DNA of 35,371 bases, taken from positions 1 to 35,371 of the forward strand of contig JAFGDP010000130.1 of the NCBI GenBank assembly GCA_016932075.1, in the 5' to 3' direction. A program made the translations under genes and the position numbers. Each line of letters starts with the position of its first letter. The first letter of the stretch is position 1. Source of the stretch: Chitinispirillaceae bacterium. GTDB taxonomy: Bacteria; Fibrobacterota; Chitinivibrionia; Chitinivibrionales; Chitinispirillaceae. The notes below the pieces were generated by a model, which had not been told where the DNA came from, did no database searches, and saw nothing but the letters and a program-made list of their open reading frames with translations. Of the stretch, positions 8,151 through 16,926 are shown one piece after another.

Positions 8151-8518
8151 AGAGACCTCCTTAAGCGGTTTATTTGCAGGGAAAGGTCGGTGGTATTGAA
8201 AAAAACAAGTTTCGCCCTATCCCATATAGAATTAGTAGATAAAAACAGGGAAAGGTTGCTGAATGTTCAAGAATGATGGAGTAAAATGGCGGAATTCTAT
8301 ACATGAATCCCCGGCGGTTTTTCGACGTATTTCCAGCAATTCCGGTATTTCCAAAACGGTCTGGTATCGATGAAATCCATGTATCCGCAATCACAATGAT
8401 TGTTGTTCGAAAAGAGGATATTCGACCTGCGTGTTTTCAGAACAATGAAATGATGTATTTTACCCTGTTCAAACAGGCGCCCGATAATCAACATCAACCA
8501 TACAAAGGAGCATTTTCT
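8151..8518. other. Divergent intergenic region between GH8 and enolase-family genes
   Basis: This 368-bp gap holds the ribosome site of the GH8 gene (8156-8162) and that of the enolase-family gene (AAAGGAG, 8504-8510). It must carry both promoters, but I find no convincing -35/-10 pair. A perfect inverted repeat CAATCA-CAA-TGATTG lies at 8388-8402 and could be an operator. The enolase frame is open back to 8303, but the upstream codons do not look like protein and have no ribosome site. Confidence 0.4.
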
Positions 8519-10039
8519 ATGGCAAAAGAGACCGTTCTCACAAGATTCACGCTCAAGGGCAGGGAGATTCTCTCCTCCTATGCATCGATGACGCTCGAAG
8601 GCGAGATGACGGCACGGGTACGGCGCGGAAAAGACGCTTGGACCGTTATTGAACGCAACGGAATTGCAAAAGGCACGTCAGACGGCGAAAACGAGGCCAT
8701 TTATATCCTGAACGACAAGGCGATCAAGTCCATCGAGAAGAACATCGCTCCCCTGCTGCCGAAAAAGGTAGTGATCAAGAAGCCGGCCGACATTCTGAAA
8801 GCGTGCCAGGCGTTCGACCTTGCCATGGTGGAAAAGGCGGGTCCGAACAAGCGCATCTGGGGCGGCAATGCGTGTTTGGCGTCATCGACCGTATTTTTCC
8901 AGACCCTGCTCAATGCGTCCGGGTTCAAACCGTGGGAAGTACTGGCCAACGGGAAAAAACAGTCGGTCTTTTACATGCCGAACATCGCCTTTAACATGGT
9001 GTGCGGCGGTGAGCACGTTCCGGGCACCAAGCAGGACATCCAGGAGATGTTCTTTTTCGCAATGAACGAGAAATCGATCAAGGACGTGTTTGTCACCGCG
9101 ACGAAGTTCTTCCGTCAGTTCGAAAAGAACCTGGTGCGCGACGGCCTGCCCACGGGAACGGCGAAAGAGCGCGGGTTCGTGTTCCCGGTCAGGGACAACT
9201 TTGAGGGTCTGGAACGGATCAGGGAGTGCGCGGCGCAGCTCGGTCTTGCCGAAAAGGATTATGCGATCGGCACGGACAACGCGTTTTCCGAGATTCAGAA
9301 GACCGACGATCTTCGCGCCGAGGGCAAATACGACCTGCGGTTTTCGGGCCAGGGGATAAAGACCCGTGAAGAGATGGTTGAATTCGATTACTCCGTGGTG
9401 TCGAGCGCTCCGAACTTCGTGACCATGGAAGACCCGGGCAGCGAGACCGACATTATTACCCACAAGCTCATGAATGAGAAGTACGGCGACCGGGTGCAGA
9501 TCGTCATCGACGACGCGGCCGTCACCCAGCTTCGCTTTATTATTCCGTTCCTGGCAGCCAAAGAGCGCAAAGACCGGGCCGGCAACTCGGTGCTCATCAA
9601 ACTCAACCAGGCCGGCACCTTCACGGAAACCTGCCTCGCCACCGAAACGGTTCTTGGGATCGCGGACCCGGCGAGAGTCAAGCAATTTCTTGACGCACGC
9701 AAAGACACGCCGTACGTCATGGAAGAACTGAAAATGGTCGGGGTGGCTTCGATCGACGAGGCGCTCGCGAACATCAAGAAGGGCGGGTTTACCGCGTTCT
9801 TTTCCCACCGTTCCACCGAAGGCTCGTCGGAATTCCTGCCGATCATGCCGCTCCTGTTCGGATCGGTAAGCCGGAAGCTGTGGTTCAAGGCCGGTGCGCC
9901 GAACGGCGAGCGCAATCTGCAGAACTACAACCCGCTGATCCGCGCCGAAGAGGAGATGCGCGCGGCGGGCATCAGGACCGTGGTCGCTGGTGTGGCGGGC
10001 CTGCCAAACGGCGTGACCATTCCAATGCGTAACGGGTAG
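8519..10039 (+). CDS. eno: Divergent enolase-family protein (phosphopyruvate hydratase-like)
   Basis: A 506-residue protein related to enolase, which interconverts 2-phosphoglycerate and phosphoenolpyruvate. It is about 75 residues longer than usual. All key positions of the family can be placed: the Ser loop GTSDGENEA (54), GGEHV (His166), DIQEMFF (Glu176), ERGFVFP (Glu217), GTDNAFSE (Asp253), TMEDP (Glu304), IVIDDAAVT (Asp331), LIKLNQAGTFTET (Lys361), SHRSTEG (430-432) and FKAGAP (Lys457). There is an insertion of about 40 residues between Lys361 and His430, and the usual DEGG is KERG. The ATG at 8519 has AAAGGAG 8 nt upstream. It is a single gene closed by a terminator. It is either the cell's own divergent enolase or a paralogue with a shifted substrate; the complete active site favours real activity. 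Confidence 0.82.
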   Translation: MAKETVLTRFTLKGREILSSYASMTLEGEMTARVRRGKDAWTVIERNGIAKGTSDGENEAIYILNDKAIKSIEKNIAPLLPKKVVIKKPADILKACQAFDLAMVEKAGPNKRIWGGNACLASSTVFFQTLLNASGFKPWEVLANGKKQSVFYMPNIAFNMVCGGEHVPGTKQDIQEMFFFAMNEKSIKDVFVTATKFFRQFEKNLVRDGLPTGTAKERGFVFPVRDNFEGLERIRECAAQLGLAEKDYAIGTDNAFSEIQKTDDLRAEGKYDLRFSGQGIKTREEMVEFDYSVVSSAPNFVTMEDPGSETDIITHKLMNEKYGDRVQIVIDDAAVTQLRFIIPFLAAKERKDRAGNSVLIKLNQAGTFTETCLATETVLGIADPARVKQFLDARKDTPYVMEELKMVGVASIDEALANIKKGGFTAFFSHRSTEGSSEFLPIMPLLFGSVSRKLWFKAGAPNGERNLQNYNPLIRAEEEMRAAGIRTVVAGVAGLPNGVTIPMRNG

Positions 10040-10077
10040 TCCGGGAGGGAATTACGCACATCGATACGCACAGGAGG

Positions 10078-10117
10078 GCGGAAGCGAGAAAATTCCCTCG
10101 TTTCCGCTGTTTTTTTT
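10078..10117 (+). terminator. Rho-independent terminator after the enolase-family gene
   Basis: The stem GCGGAAGCGAG (10078-10088) pairs with CTCGTTTCCGC (10097-10107) with a single G-T pair, over an 8-nt loop. It is followed by TG and a run of eight T. It lies 38 nt after the stop codon. Confidence 0.85.
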
Positions 10118-10193
10118 CGTTATAATTCTGATTGAACGACACCCGCAGCATATTTATTTTTTTCGTCACCTCGCCGAAAAGGGAAACGGTCAG

Positions 10194-12416
10194 ATGAACG
10201 AAGTGCTCCGTCGCGACTTTCCGCTTCAGCGTCCTGAGGTGGGATTATTATTGGCAAACGGGACAGTCGGCGTCATGATCTGGGGCCAGGACAACGTGCT
10301 CCGGATATCGCTGAACCGCTGCGATTTCTGGCTCCATCGAAGCGGCGTTTTCCTTTCCCCTGACGCGACCTATGAGAAGATCCGGCGGTTATGCGAGACA
10401 AAGGACACGGTGGCTCTTGAAGGACTCGTTGAGCAGGCTAAAACCAACGGTTTGAAAAACGGACGATCCACCATGCTGCCGCTTGGAAGGATTGATCTCA
10501 CCTTTTCGAAAGATACGGTGATCAAGACCGGATATCTGCACTTAAAAAACGGAAAAGTGGTCATCGATATAATCGACAACAAAGGTCCGTATCAAATAAG
10601 TGTATACAGTGCCATGGACAAGCCGCTTCTCAACGTGCATGTACAGCCCAATCGTCCCTCTCCCAAAGCGAGCTATTTCACGGCATGGGAGCATAACGGG
10701 GCAAAGCTTGAGGAGCTTGGGCTGGAGCGGCCCGTTTTTTATGAAGATCAAAATATAAGCGGCTGGATCCAGAAGCGGCCATCGGATCCTGTGCTCTGTG
10801 TGGGAGCAACGGTGGTACCGGGGGATATTTTCATTGCGATACGATATGGAGACTCTCCCGACCGGTCAAAAGAGAGTGTGCGGTCCATGCTTGAAAAGGC
10901 CAAAAAGCACGGGTCAGATGCCATCCGGAATGCGAGTGCGACCTTCTGGGCCAACCACTGGAGATGGGTGCCGCATATTGAGATACCAAATGAGACCCTT
11001 ACGTTCCTGTACTATTATGGCACCTACATGTTTGCGTCGGTCACGGCGCCGGGAGGCGTGGCGCCGCCCATGTATGGGGCATGGATTGACGAGTTCGTTG
11101 AACCGCCGCTTGAAGGAGGGTATCATGCGCTTGCCAACATGCGGATGTGCTACTGGCCCGCGTTTCGCACGAACCTCACGGACCACTGCAAAACGCTGTT
11201 TACATTGGTTGATTCCTGGAAAGACAAGATGCGGGAGTATGCACATGCGGCGTTTGGGATCGACGATGGCTTCCTGCTCCCGCCACTCGTTGACGATCGG
11301 TGCGCGCGTCTAAGCGCGGCGTGGACCGAAGCCATTGACCCCTGTTACGGCGCGTTTGTGGCGGAACTCATGTACCGTTATTTCCAGTATACCCAGGATA
11401 TCGATTTTCTTCGTGCAACGGCATTTCCCTTCATGCGCGGCGTCATGCGTGTTTATGAGACGATAGTTGAAAAAAAGGACGGGCGGTACACGGTTCCTTT
11501 AGGCGTTTCCCTCGGGTATCGCGGCAGGGAGTTTGGAGCCCAGGGCACCAATCCAAGCGTGCAGCTTGCCTGTATCCATTTCCTCTGTGACAGCCTGATC
11601 GCGTCGGCTCGGGCGCTCGGAGAGCAGCCGGTTTCCATCTGGGCCGACATTGCGGCCTCGCTTCCCAACGCGGCGATCTGTGAAACCCCGGCGCCAAGCG
11701 GAGAGACGGAAAAGGAAATCGGTGTGTTCGACGGCGTTGCGCTGGATGACAGCTACCCGCTCCACGGCATGTTCGCCGGCGTCTGGCCGTTTGAGGCGAT
11801 CGATATTGACGATAAGGAACAATGGACAGCGCTTGAACGGGCCATTGCAACGTGGATCGACCAGGGTATGGGTGCGTGGGAATCATGCAGTCTTCCCTGG
11901 GCAAGCGCAATACATATGCGGATAAGAAATTCGGATATGGCGGAAATGCTGCTTGAGATCTGGGAGCGCGTGTTTATGAACGAAGGCCATGCTGCGGTGC
12001 TTGAGCCGATTTTCGCCGGATTCACGGCGCCCGGAGGATCAGGAGCGGCCCGGTCCGACCGCCATGAGATGTTGAACCTTGACGCCTTCATGGCTGCAAC
12101 GGGCCAGATACTGGAGCTGCTGCTGCATACACGGCGCGGGATCAACTACCTGTTTCGGGGGGCACCGCAGCGCTGGAGGAACGTCTCGTTTGATAACATC
12201 CGCACCGAGGGCGCATTTGAAGTAGGGGCAACGCGAAGGGATGGGCGCGTCACGAGGGTGAGTATCAAAGCAAACAGCGCGGGTATTTTCCGGCTTGAGA
12301 ATCCATGGAAAGGCAAAGTCACCCTTCAACATGCGGATGGGACCGCCACGATCCAGGGTATGGTTCTTGAGATCAAACTGGCTGCCGATGAACGGGTTGA
12401 ACTCACCCAAGCCTAG
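10194..12416 (+). CDS. Cytoplasmic six-hairpin glycosidase, GH95-like
   Basis: A 740-residue protein with the layout of GH95 and related (alpha/alpha)6 glycosidases (alpha-L-fucosidase or alpha-L-galactosidase type). It opens with LLLANGTVGVMIWGQDN followed by LRISLNRCDFW, the counterpart of the GH95 N-terminal 'GNGRLGAMVFG...LNEDTLW' block, and a beta-sandwich domain covers about residues 1-240. The helical barrel follows, with NMRMCYWPAFRTNLTDH (like the GH95 'NYWPA..TNL' block), YGAFVAELMYRYFQYTQD, and a late DSYPLHGMFAGVWPFEA. A small beta domain closes the chain. There is no signal peptide, so it acts in the cytosol on imported or intracellular oligosaccharide. The family assignment is by motif only and GH65-like relatives are possible. 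It is the first of four plus-strand genes that lead into polysaccharide-assembly genes. Confidence 0.7.
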   Translation: MNEVLRRDFPLQRPEVGLLLANGTVGVMIWGQDNVLRISLNRCDFWLHRSGVFLSPDATYEKIRRLCETKDTVALEGLVEQAKTNGLKNGRSTMLPLGRIDLTFSKDTVIKTGYLHLKNGKVVIDIIDNKGPYQISVYSAMDKPLLNVHVQPNRPSPKASYFTAWEHNGAKLEELGLERPVFYEDQNISGWIQKRPSDPVLCVGATVVPGDIFIAIRYGDSPDRSKESVRSMLEKAKKHGSDAIRNASATFWANHWRWVPHIEIPNETLTFLYYYGTYMFASVTAPGGVAPPMYGAWIDEFVEPPLEGGYHALANMRMCYWPAFRTNLTDHCKTLFTLVDSWKDKMREYAHAAFGIDDGFLLPPLVDDRCARLSAAWTEAIDPCYGAFVAELMYRYFQYTQDIDFLRATAFPFMRGVMRVYETIVEKKDGRYTVPLGVSLGYRGREFGAQGTNPSVQLACIHFLCDSLIASARALGEQPVSIWADIAASLPNAAICETPAPSGETEKEIGVFDGVALDDSYPLHGMFAGVWPFEAIDIDDKEQWTALERAIATWIDQGMGAWESCSLPWASAIHMRIRNSDMAEMLLEIWERVFMNEGHAAVLEPIFAGFTAPGGSGAARSDRHEMLNLDAFMAATGQILELLLHTRRGINYLFRGAPQRWRNVSFDNIRTEGAFEVGATRRDGRVTRVSIKANSAGIFRLENPWKGKVTLQHADGTATIQGMVLEIKLAADERVELTQA

Positions 12417-12476
12417 GACCAACCATTATTGCGGAAGCAACGGACAACGTGGCTTCTCGGCAGGGCCTACATCCCT

Positions 12477-13964
12477 ATGAAAAAGAGCATCATCACAATT
12501 CTTTTTTTTATCGGAATCATTATTGTTGGCAACATTGTCGCCTTCAGGGTCGTTCACGTACCGGACCAACTTCAAATTGTTGTCATCTTCAGTCTGCTTG
12601 TTTTCTACCCGATCCTGCGATTTCCGCTGGTCGGTGTTTATCTGTTGTTTATCATCATGCCGTTTATCCCTTTGCTCCGCCGTCTCTATTACTTGGCGTA
12701 TGCCCGTCCTGAAAACGACCCGCTTATTATTATCGGGGATCTCATTGTTGCCGTCATGATTTTAGGACTGTTTTTCGCCTTCAGGGAACAGCTGCAACAG
12801 GGCAACATTCGTTTCCGTGTTGTGTTTCTTGTGTTGTTCTATTTCGTATATATGGTGGTCAGAACCGTGGTCGCGAATGAGCTTCCCCTCGGTACCGCAT
12901 TGCTCCAGTTCAGGTTTTTCGGTCCACAAGTGCTCCTTTTTTTTATCGGCCTGCTCTATGCTGACCATGAAAAACACCTTCAACGGTTATGGGGTATCAC
13001 CATCGTCATTGCCGTTGCGTCGGTGCTGTACGGATTAAAGCAGTCGCTGTTCGGTTATAGTGAGGCTGAAAAAATCTGGTTTTCCTCCATTGATTTCACC
13101 TCTCTTTTTATCAAGGGGATCGCCCGGCCCTTTTCCTTCTTTCAATCGCCCGCAGCGTTCGCCGATTATCTTCAGCTGGCGGTCATCGCCCTTGTTTTTT
13201 TCTCAGGATATGGCAGGGCGGCAGGAAGGGCAATATGGATCTTTTTGCCGTTGTTCTGGACAGGCGTCCTCATCACCTCCGTACGCTCAAGCTGGATCGG
13301 CATGGCCCTCACCTTTTTTATCTGGCTTTTTATTGTGCGGGTACGGGGTTACAGGCAGCGGTTGGTCTTCCTTTCAATCATGGTGATCTGTTTTATGCTG
13401 TTTGATGTGGCGCAGACGGTTGTTCAGACCGGGCTTGGTGTTGGTTCGCTGGTGACGTCGGTGACGGGAAGTGAACAGATAAACCAGACCATGACTCTTC
13501 TTGTGCATGAGCGGGCCCAAGCGATTGAAAATCCATTTCAGGAACACTCCATGCTTTCCCGCATTGCGTTGTGGAAGTATATTTTTAATATGACCGCACA
13601 CCCGCATCTGGCGCTTCTGGGCCGTGGCGTCGGCGTGATAAATGCAGACTCTCTGTACATCACCTATCTTGCTGATTTCGGCTATCCCGGCCTTATACTC
13701 ATCGTGATACTTTTTGCGGTGTTTATCCGATGTGGCTTTAAAGTGATTGACTTATCGCGCGTCTCATGGAACGTCTCAATCGCGACAGCAATAGTCACCA
13801 TGAACATCGTCTTTGCAATTATCAGCATCACCGGATCGCATATTCATGCATTTCCCGGCGATTCCTATTTCTGGTTCTGGAACGGTGTTCTCGTGGGAAT
13901 TTGGCATGCACAAGCGGCACCAGAACAGGCGGAAGAGGCGGATGAAACTACTCCTGACGCTTGA
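12477..13964 (+). CDS. O-antigen ligase/polymerase (Wzy/WaaL-like) polytopic membrane protein
   Basis: A 495-residue inner-membrane protein with roughly a dozen hydrophobic helices and one long soluble loop at about residues 325-375, the plan of the Wzy_C/O-antigen ligase family. These proteins polymerise lipid-linked repeat units or ligate them to a lipid or protein acceptor on the periplasmic side. Family-like features are the Arg-rich step RSSWIGMALTFFIWLF and the late GRGVGVINADSLYITYL followed by DFGYPGLILIVIL. The start at 12477 begins MKKSIITILFFIGI; 16 codons upstream are also open from a TTG. Its end overlaps the next glycosyltransferase by 23 nt, so the two are made together. Ligase and polymerase cannot be separated without its partners. 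Confidence 0.82.
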   Translation: MKKSIITILFFIGIIIVGNIVAFRVVHVPDQLQIVVIFSLLVFYPILRFPLVGVYLLFIIMPFIPLLRRLYYLAYARPENDPLIIIGDLIVAVMILGLFFAFREQLQQGNIRFRVVFLVLFYFVYMVVRTVVANELPLGTALLQFRFFGPQVLLFFIGLLYADHEKHLQRLWGITIVIAVASVLYGLKQSLFGYSEAEKIWFSSIDFTSLFIKGIARPFSFFQSPAAFADYLQLAVIALVFFSGYGRAAGRAIWIFLPLFWTGVLITSVRSSWIGMALTFFIWLFIVRVRGYRQRLVFLSIMVICFMLFDVAQTVVQTGLGVGSLVTSVTGSEQINQTMTLLVHERAQAIENPFQEHSMLSRIALWKYIFNMTAHPHLALLGRGVGVINADSLYITYLADFGYPGLILIVILFAVFIRCGFKVIDLSRVSWNVSIATAIVTMNIVFAIISITGSHIHAFPGDSYFWFWNGVLVGIWHAQAAPEQAEEADETTPDA

Positions 13965-15027
13965 TTTCCCGCCGGAGCGGGGAGGCATTCAGCGATATCT
14001 TTTCGAACGGGCAGCGCGCAGGTTCAACGCTGGGGACTGTATCGTTGTGGGGAGCGGAGCGCGGTCTGCCGTTACCACGGGAACGCTTGCGTGTCGTGTT
14101 ATACGGGTGGCGAATCCGTTATCGTTGGTCAATAAAAAATGGTCGATTATCAACCTGTTCCTCTTTTGTGCGATGCGATCCGGGCACGAATGCCGGGAAC
14201 TTCAAATTGAATGCGGCAATGTATATGCCGCAATTGCTGCATGGCTGGTATCGCTGTTTCGCCCCGTCACCTACCGTGTGTACACGTATGGCGGAGAATT
14301 GCTTTCGCTTGGTCGGGCATCACCACGGGGGATTCTTCTTAAAAGCGTCTTGCGCCGGTCGCAAGCGCTGTATGTCCTTGGTTCCTATACCAGAAAACTT
14401 TTAATTGCTGCGGGAATCGACAAGGAGATCGTTGTTGATCCGCCGCGGATCGTTGTTCCGTCACCCGAATGGCGTCGGCAGTCTGCAATTGATGCAGCGT
14501 TTTCATCTACAACGCCCCTGCGGATTCTTTCGGTCGGCAGAATGGTGCATCATAAAGGACACGATGTTCTTATTAATGCGTGCAGGCTTCTTGAGAGCGA
14601 TGACCTGCCCTGGCAATTGACGCTGGTCGGATCAGGACCGCAGGAAAAACACCTTGGAACGCTGATTAAACGTTTTGGACTCACCGACCAGATAACCATG
14701 AAACATAATGTTGACGATGAAACGTTGACCGTTGAATACCGGAACGCAGATCTTTTCGTACTGCCCTCACGTCATGTCTCAACAGGAACAGAAGGATTCG
14801 GAATTGTCCTGATCGAGGCAATGGCGCATGGCGTTCCGGTGATCGCAGGCAGGGTGGGGGGTATTCCTGAAGTGCTGGACGAAGGGAAGTGCGGTGTCCT
14901 TGTTAAGCCCGATGATCCCGTGCTGCTGGCCGGTGCGATCAGAAACCTCGCAACGGATGGCGCGGCAATGAAACAACTGGCGGAGCGGGGCCTCATGCGT
15001 GTACAGGAGCGGTATGCCTGGAACTGA
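13942..15027 (+). CDS. GT4-family glycosyltransferase (first of pair)
   Basis: A 361-residue GT-B glycosyltransferase of family 4, which moves a sugar from a nucleotide-sugar donor onto a growing glycan at the cytosolic face of the membrane. The N-terminal domain opens MKLLLTLDFPPERGGIQRYL, the usual GGIQ/GGxxRY acceptor loop. The C-terminal donor domain has LRILSVGRMVHHKGHDVLI, LVGSGPQE, FVLPSRHV, and the E-x7-E block EGFGIVLIEAMAHGVPVIAG. It starts inside the membrane-protein gene (23-nt overlap) and ends inside the next glycosyltransferase (14-nt overlap), so three genes form one translation unit. Sugar specificity is not predictable. The C-terminus is compact, ending RYAWN, slightly short for the family. 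Confidence 0.9.
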   Translation: MKLLLTLDFPPERGGIQRYLFERAARRFNAGDCIVVGSGARSAVTTGTLACRVIRVANPLSLVNKKWSIINLFLFCAMRSGHECRELQIECGNVYAAIAAWLVSLFRPVTYRVYTYGGELLSLGRASPRGILLKSVLRRSQALYVLGSYTRKLLIAAGIDKEIVVDPPRIVVPSPEWRRQSAIDAAFSSTTPLRILSVGRMVHHKGHDVLINACRLLESDDLPWQLTLVGSGPQEKHLGTLIKRFGLTDQITMKHNVDDETLTVEYRNADLFVLPSRHVSTGTEGFGIVLIEAMAHGVPVIAGRVGGIPEVLDEGKCGVLVKPDDPVLLAGAIRNLATDGAAMKQLAERGLMRVQERYAWN

Positions 15028-16207
15028 ACAACGGCGGCTTCTTTTTATCAATCACTGGGCGCGAGAGCTTGGCGGTGCAGAGCTTTCCCTGCTTGACATT
15101 CTTGAGGAAGCCGCAGGCCGGTGTGAGACCCACCTCGTTTCGGCCGAAGAGGGAGAACTCCTGCGCCGGGCTCGCCTATGGGGAGTGACCAGCGTTTCCT
15201 TTCCCGGTGCAAGGGCGCTTGCTCATGTGCGCCGCGGCAGGCTTCTGGTCACCATGATACAACAGTGGCGGGGCATACTGTCGTTTGCAGGTTATGTGCT
15301 GCGCGTGAAAAAATATGTCACCAGGGTCAGGCCTCATCTGATACATGCAAACGTACCCAAATCGCATATGACGTTGTTTCTTCTCAGATGGTCCGGGTAT
15401 CGGGGCATCTGCAGTTTTCATATCCGTGAACTATTTGAGAAAAAATCATTTCCACACCGGTTATATTCCCTGCTGTTTAAACCAGAGCGATCGATGGTCA
15501 TTGCAATCTCTCAAACAGTCCAATCGTCCCTCCCCCCTTCCATGGCTCGGTCAGCCACGGTTATTTACAATGGCGTTTCCATAGGTCCGGCAAAGGGAAC
15601 CATTACAAAAAGCGATGAACACCTTCGCTTCATTTATCTTGGACGTATTGTTCCATGGAAGGGATGTCATCTGTTGATTAAAGCCTTTGCCCGATTGCAT
15701 GCCCGATTGGGTACCACGGCAGGGTTCCTCGATCTTGTTGGAGGAACCTTGTACTGGGATCAGGCATACCGTCATGAGTTAAAAATGCTTATAGAAAAAA
15801 AGTCCCTTGCTTCATACTGCCGCCTCCTTCCCCATTCCGCTGATCCGATTGCAACACTGAGCAACTACGACGTTTTCTGTACTGCCTCCATAAAGGAACC
15901 GTTCGGCCGCGCAGTGGCGGAAGCGCAGGGATGTGGGTTGCCGGTGATCGCGTTTGACGACGGCGGTATCGGCGAGATCGTGGAGCATGATGTCACCGGC
16001 CTGCTCGTGCGGGCAGGCAGCGTTGAAGCGCTTGCTCAGGCAATGGGATGCATTGCCAGTGATGACAGCATGCGGGTTCGCATGGGTAGTGCAGCTCGTT
16101 GTCGGACGATGAAATTGTTTGATATCGTGGTTCAGCGAAAAAGGATCGTCGATCATATTATCGACGGGTCACAACCTGTCAGCAGGAAATCTGAAAGAAC
16201 AGAATAA
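15014..16207 (+). CDS. GT4-family glycosyltransferase (second of pair)
   Basis: A 397-residue GT-B glycosyltransferase, family 4, a second sugar-adding enzyme for the same glycan. The N-terminal loop is RELGGAELSLLDILE. The donor domain shows LRFIYLGRIVPWKGCHLLI, VFCTASIKEPFGRAVAEAQG (the E-x7-E block, Glu-Pro-Phe-Gly variant) and GLPVIAFDDGGIGEIVEHD. The ATG at 15014 has AGGAG 5 nt upstream, inside the end of the previous gene. Only about 25% or less of the residues look shared with the preceding enzyme by eye, so the pair is not a recent duplication. Its last 29 nt overlap, tail to tail, the minus-strand gene that ends at 16179. Confidence 0.9.
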   Translation: MPGTEQRRLLFINHWARELGGAELSLLDILEEAAGRCETHLVSAEEGELLRRARLWGVTSVSFPGARALAHVRRGRLLVTMIQQWRGILSFAGYVLRVKKYVTRVRPHLIHANVPKSHMTLFLLRWSGYRGICSFHIRELFEKKSFPHRLYSLLFKPERSMVIAISQTVQSSLPPSMARSATVIYNGVSIGPAKGTITKSDEHLRFIYLGRIVPWKGCHLLIKAFARLHARLGTTAGFLDLVGGTLYWDQAYRHELKMLIEKKSLASYCRLLPHSADPIATLSNYDVFCTASIKEPFGRAVAEAQGCGLPVIAFDDGGIGEIVEHDVTGLLVRAGSVEALAQAMGCIASDDSMRVRMGSAARCRTMKLFDIVVQRKRIVDHIIDGSQPVSRKSERTE

Positions 16208-16913
16208 CCAGCGCGCTAATTCCAGCGAGCAACACCGAGAGCGAACCGAACACAAGTATTTGCTTGCGCCGTTTCTGTGCGCTTTGCTCCCAAGAAGAGA
16301 CCGTTGGCAGAAGAAGCGAGGTCGTGGTTCTTTCCACCATGGAGGATTCCCCGGGACGTATAGGATCTTCGGATTGTTGCGCCAGTTGTTCCGGTGTTTC
16401 TTCAATGAAAAAATCGCCGGTTTCAGGAGCATACCCTGATTGGGGATCAACCAGCGGCGCCGTCGCTTGTGCTTCAGGACCGGCATCTGGCGGAGGAGAG
16501 AAAATGATCGTTTTTGTCTCTGGAGGAAACTCTCCACCCTCCTCGGCGTGCGGTTCTTTCGCGGGAGCGGGTTCGCCGGATTTCGTTTCTTCGATGGGAT
16601 CTGACAGACGTTGTGCCGTGTCGTCTTGTGGTATCGCCGGCTGGTTTTCTGTGGCCGGTTTTTGATCGTTCAGGTCCATATATGCAGTAGCGATTTCCGT
16701 GGGCGCTTTTGCGGATTTCGCTTCGGCGATGCTTACCCATCTGCCTTCATGGAGCACTTGTCCGGCAGAGAGGTGTGCGAGAAAGTCCTCCTCCACCGCC
16801 TTTTTATCGGCAATCGGAATCCACTGGCCATGTTCGTCAATCACAAGACCCTTGAGGATATAGTTCTCTATCTCGGATATTCTGGACATCATTTTTACAA
16901 ACGCGTTCTGCAT
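16179..16913 (-). CDS. Tail-anchored protein of unknown function with paired GxW motifs
   Basis: I do not recognise this 244-residue protein. Three parts can be seen. The N-terminus (residues 1-70) starts with a short helix, MSRISEIENYILKG, then carries two similar units, EHGQWIPIADKKAVEEDFL and HEGRWVSIAEAK. Residues about 70-205 are low-complexity, rich in Pro, Glu, Ala and Thr, and probably disordered. A short basic stretch (QKRRKQ) precedes one hydrophobic helix (about 219-241, LVFGSLSVLLAGISALVILF) at the very C-terminus, so the protein should be anchored by its tail with the rest in the cytosol. It lies 13 nt downstream of the TPR/membrane protein gene, and the two are probably co-transcribed. 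A scaffold or adaptor role is only a guess. Confidence 0.75.
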   Translation of the reverse strand: MQNAFVKMMSRISEIENYILKGLVIDEHGQWIPIADKKAVEEDFLAHLSAGQVLHEGRWVSIAEAKSAKAPTEIATAYMDLNDQKPATENQPAIPQDDTAQRLSDPIEETKSGEPAPAKEPHAEEGGEFPPETKTIIFSPPPDAGPEAQATAPLVDPQSGYAPETGDFFIEETPEQLAQQSEDPIRPGESSMVERTTTSLLLPTVSSWEQSAQKRRKQILVFGSLSVLLAGISALVILFFQISC

Positions 16914-16926
16914 ACCGTCGGAGGCC

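Noticed and set aside
8303..8518. N-terminal extension of the enolase-family frame
   Set aside because: No ribosome site at 8303, codons do not resemble enolase, and AAAGGAG 8 nt before 8519 marks the real start.
8882..9808. 308-codon minus-strand frame
   Set aside because: Antisense to the enolase-family gene, whose active-site residues are intact; the His/Arg/Val-rich translation is typical of a high-GC shadow.
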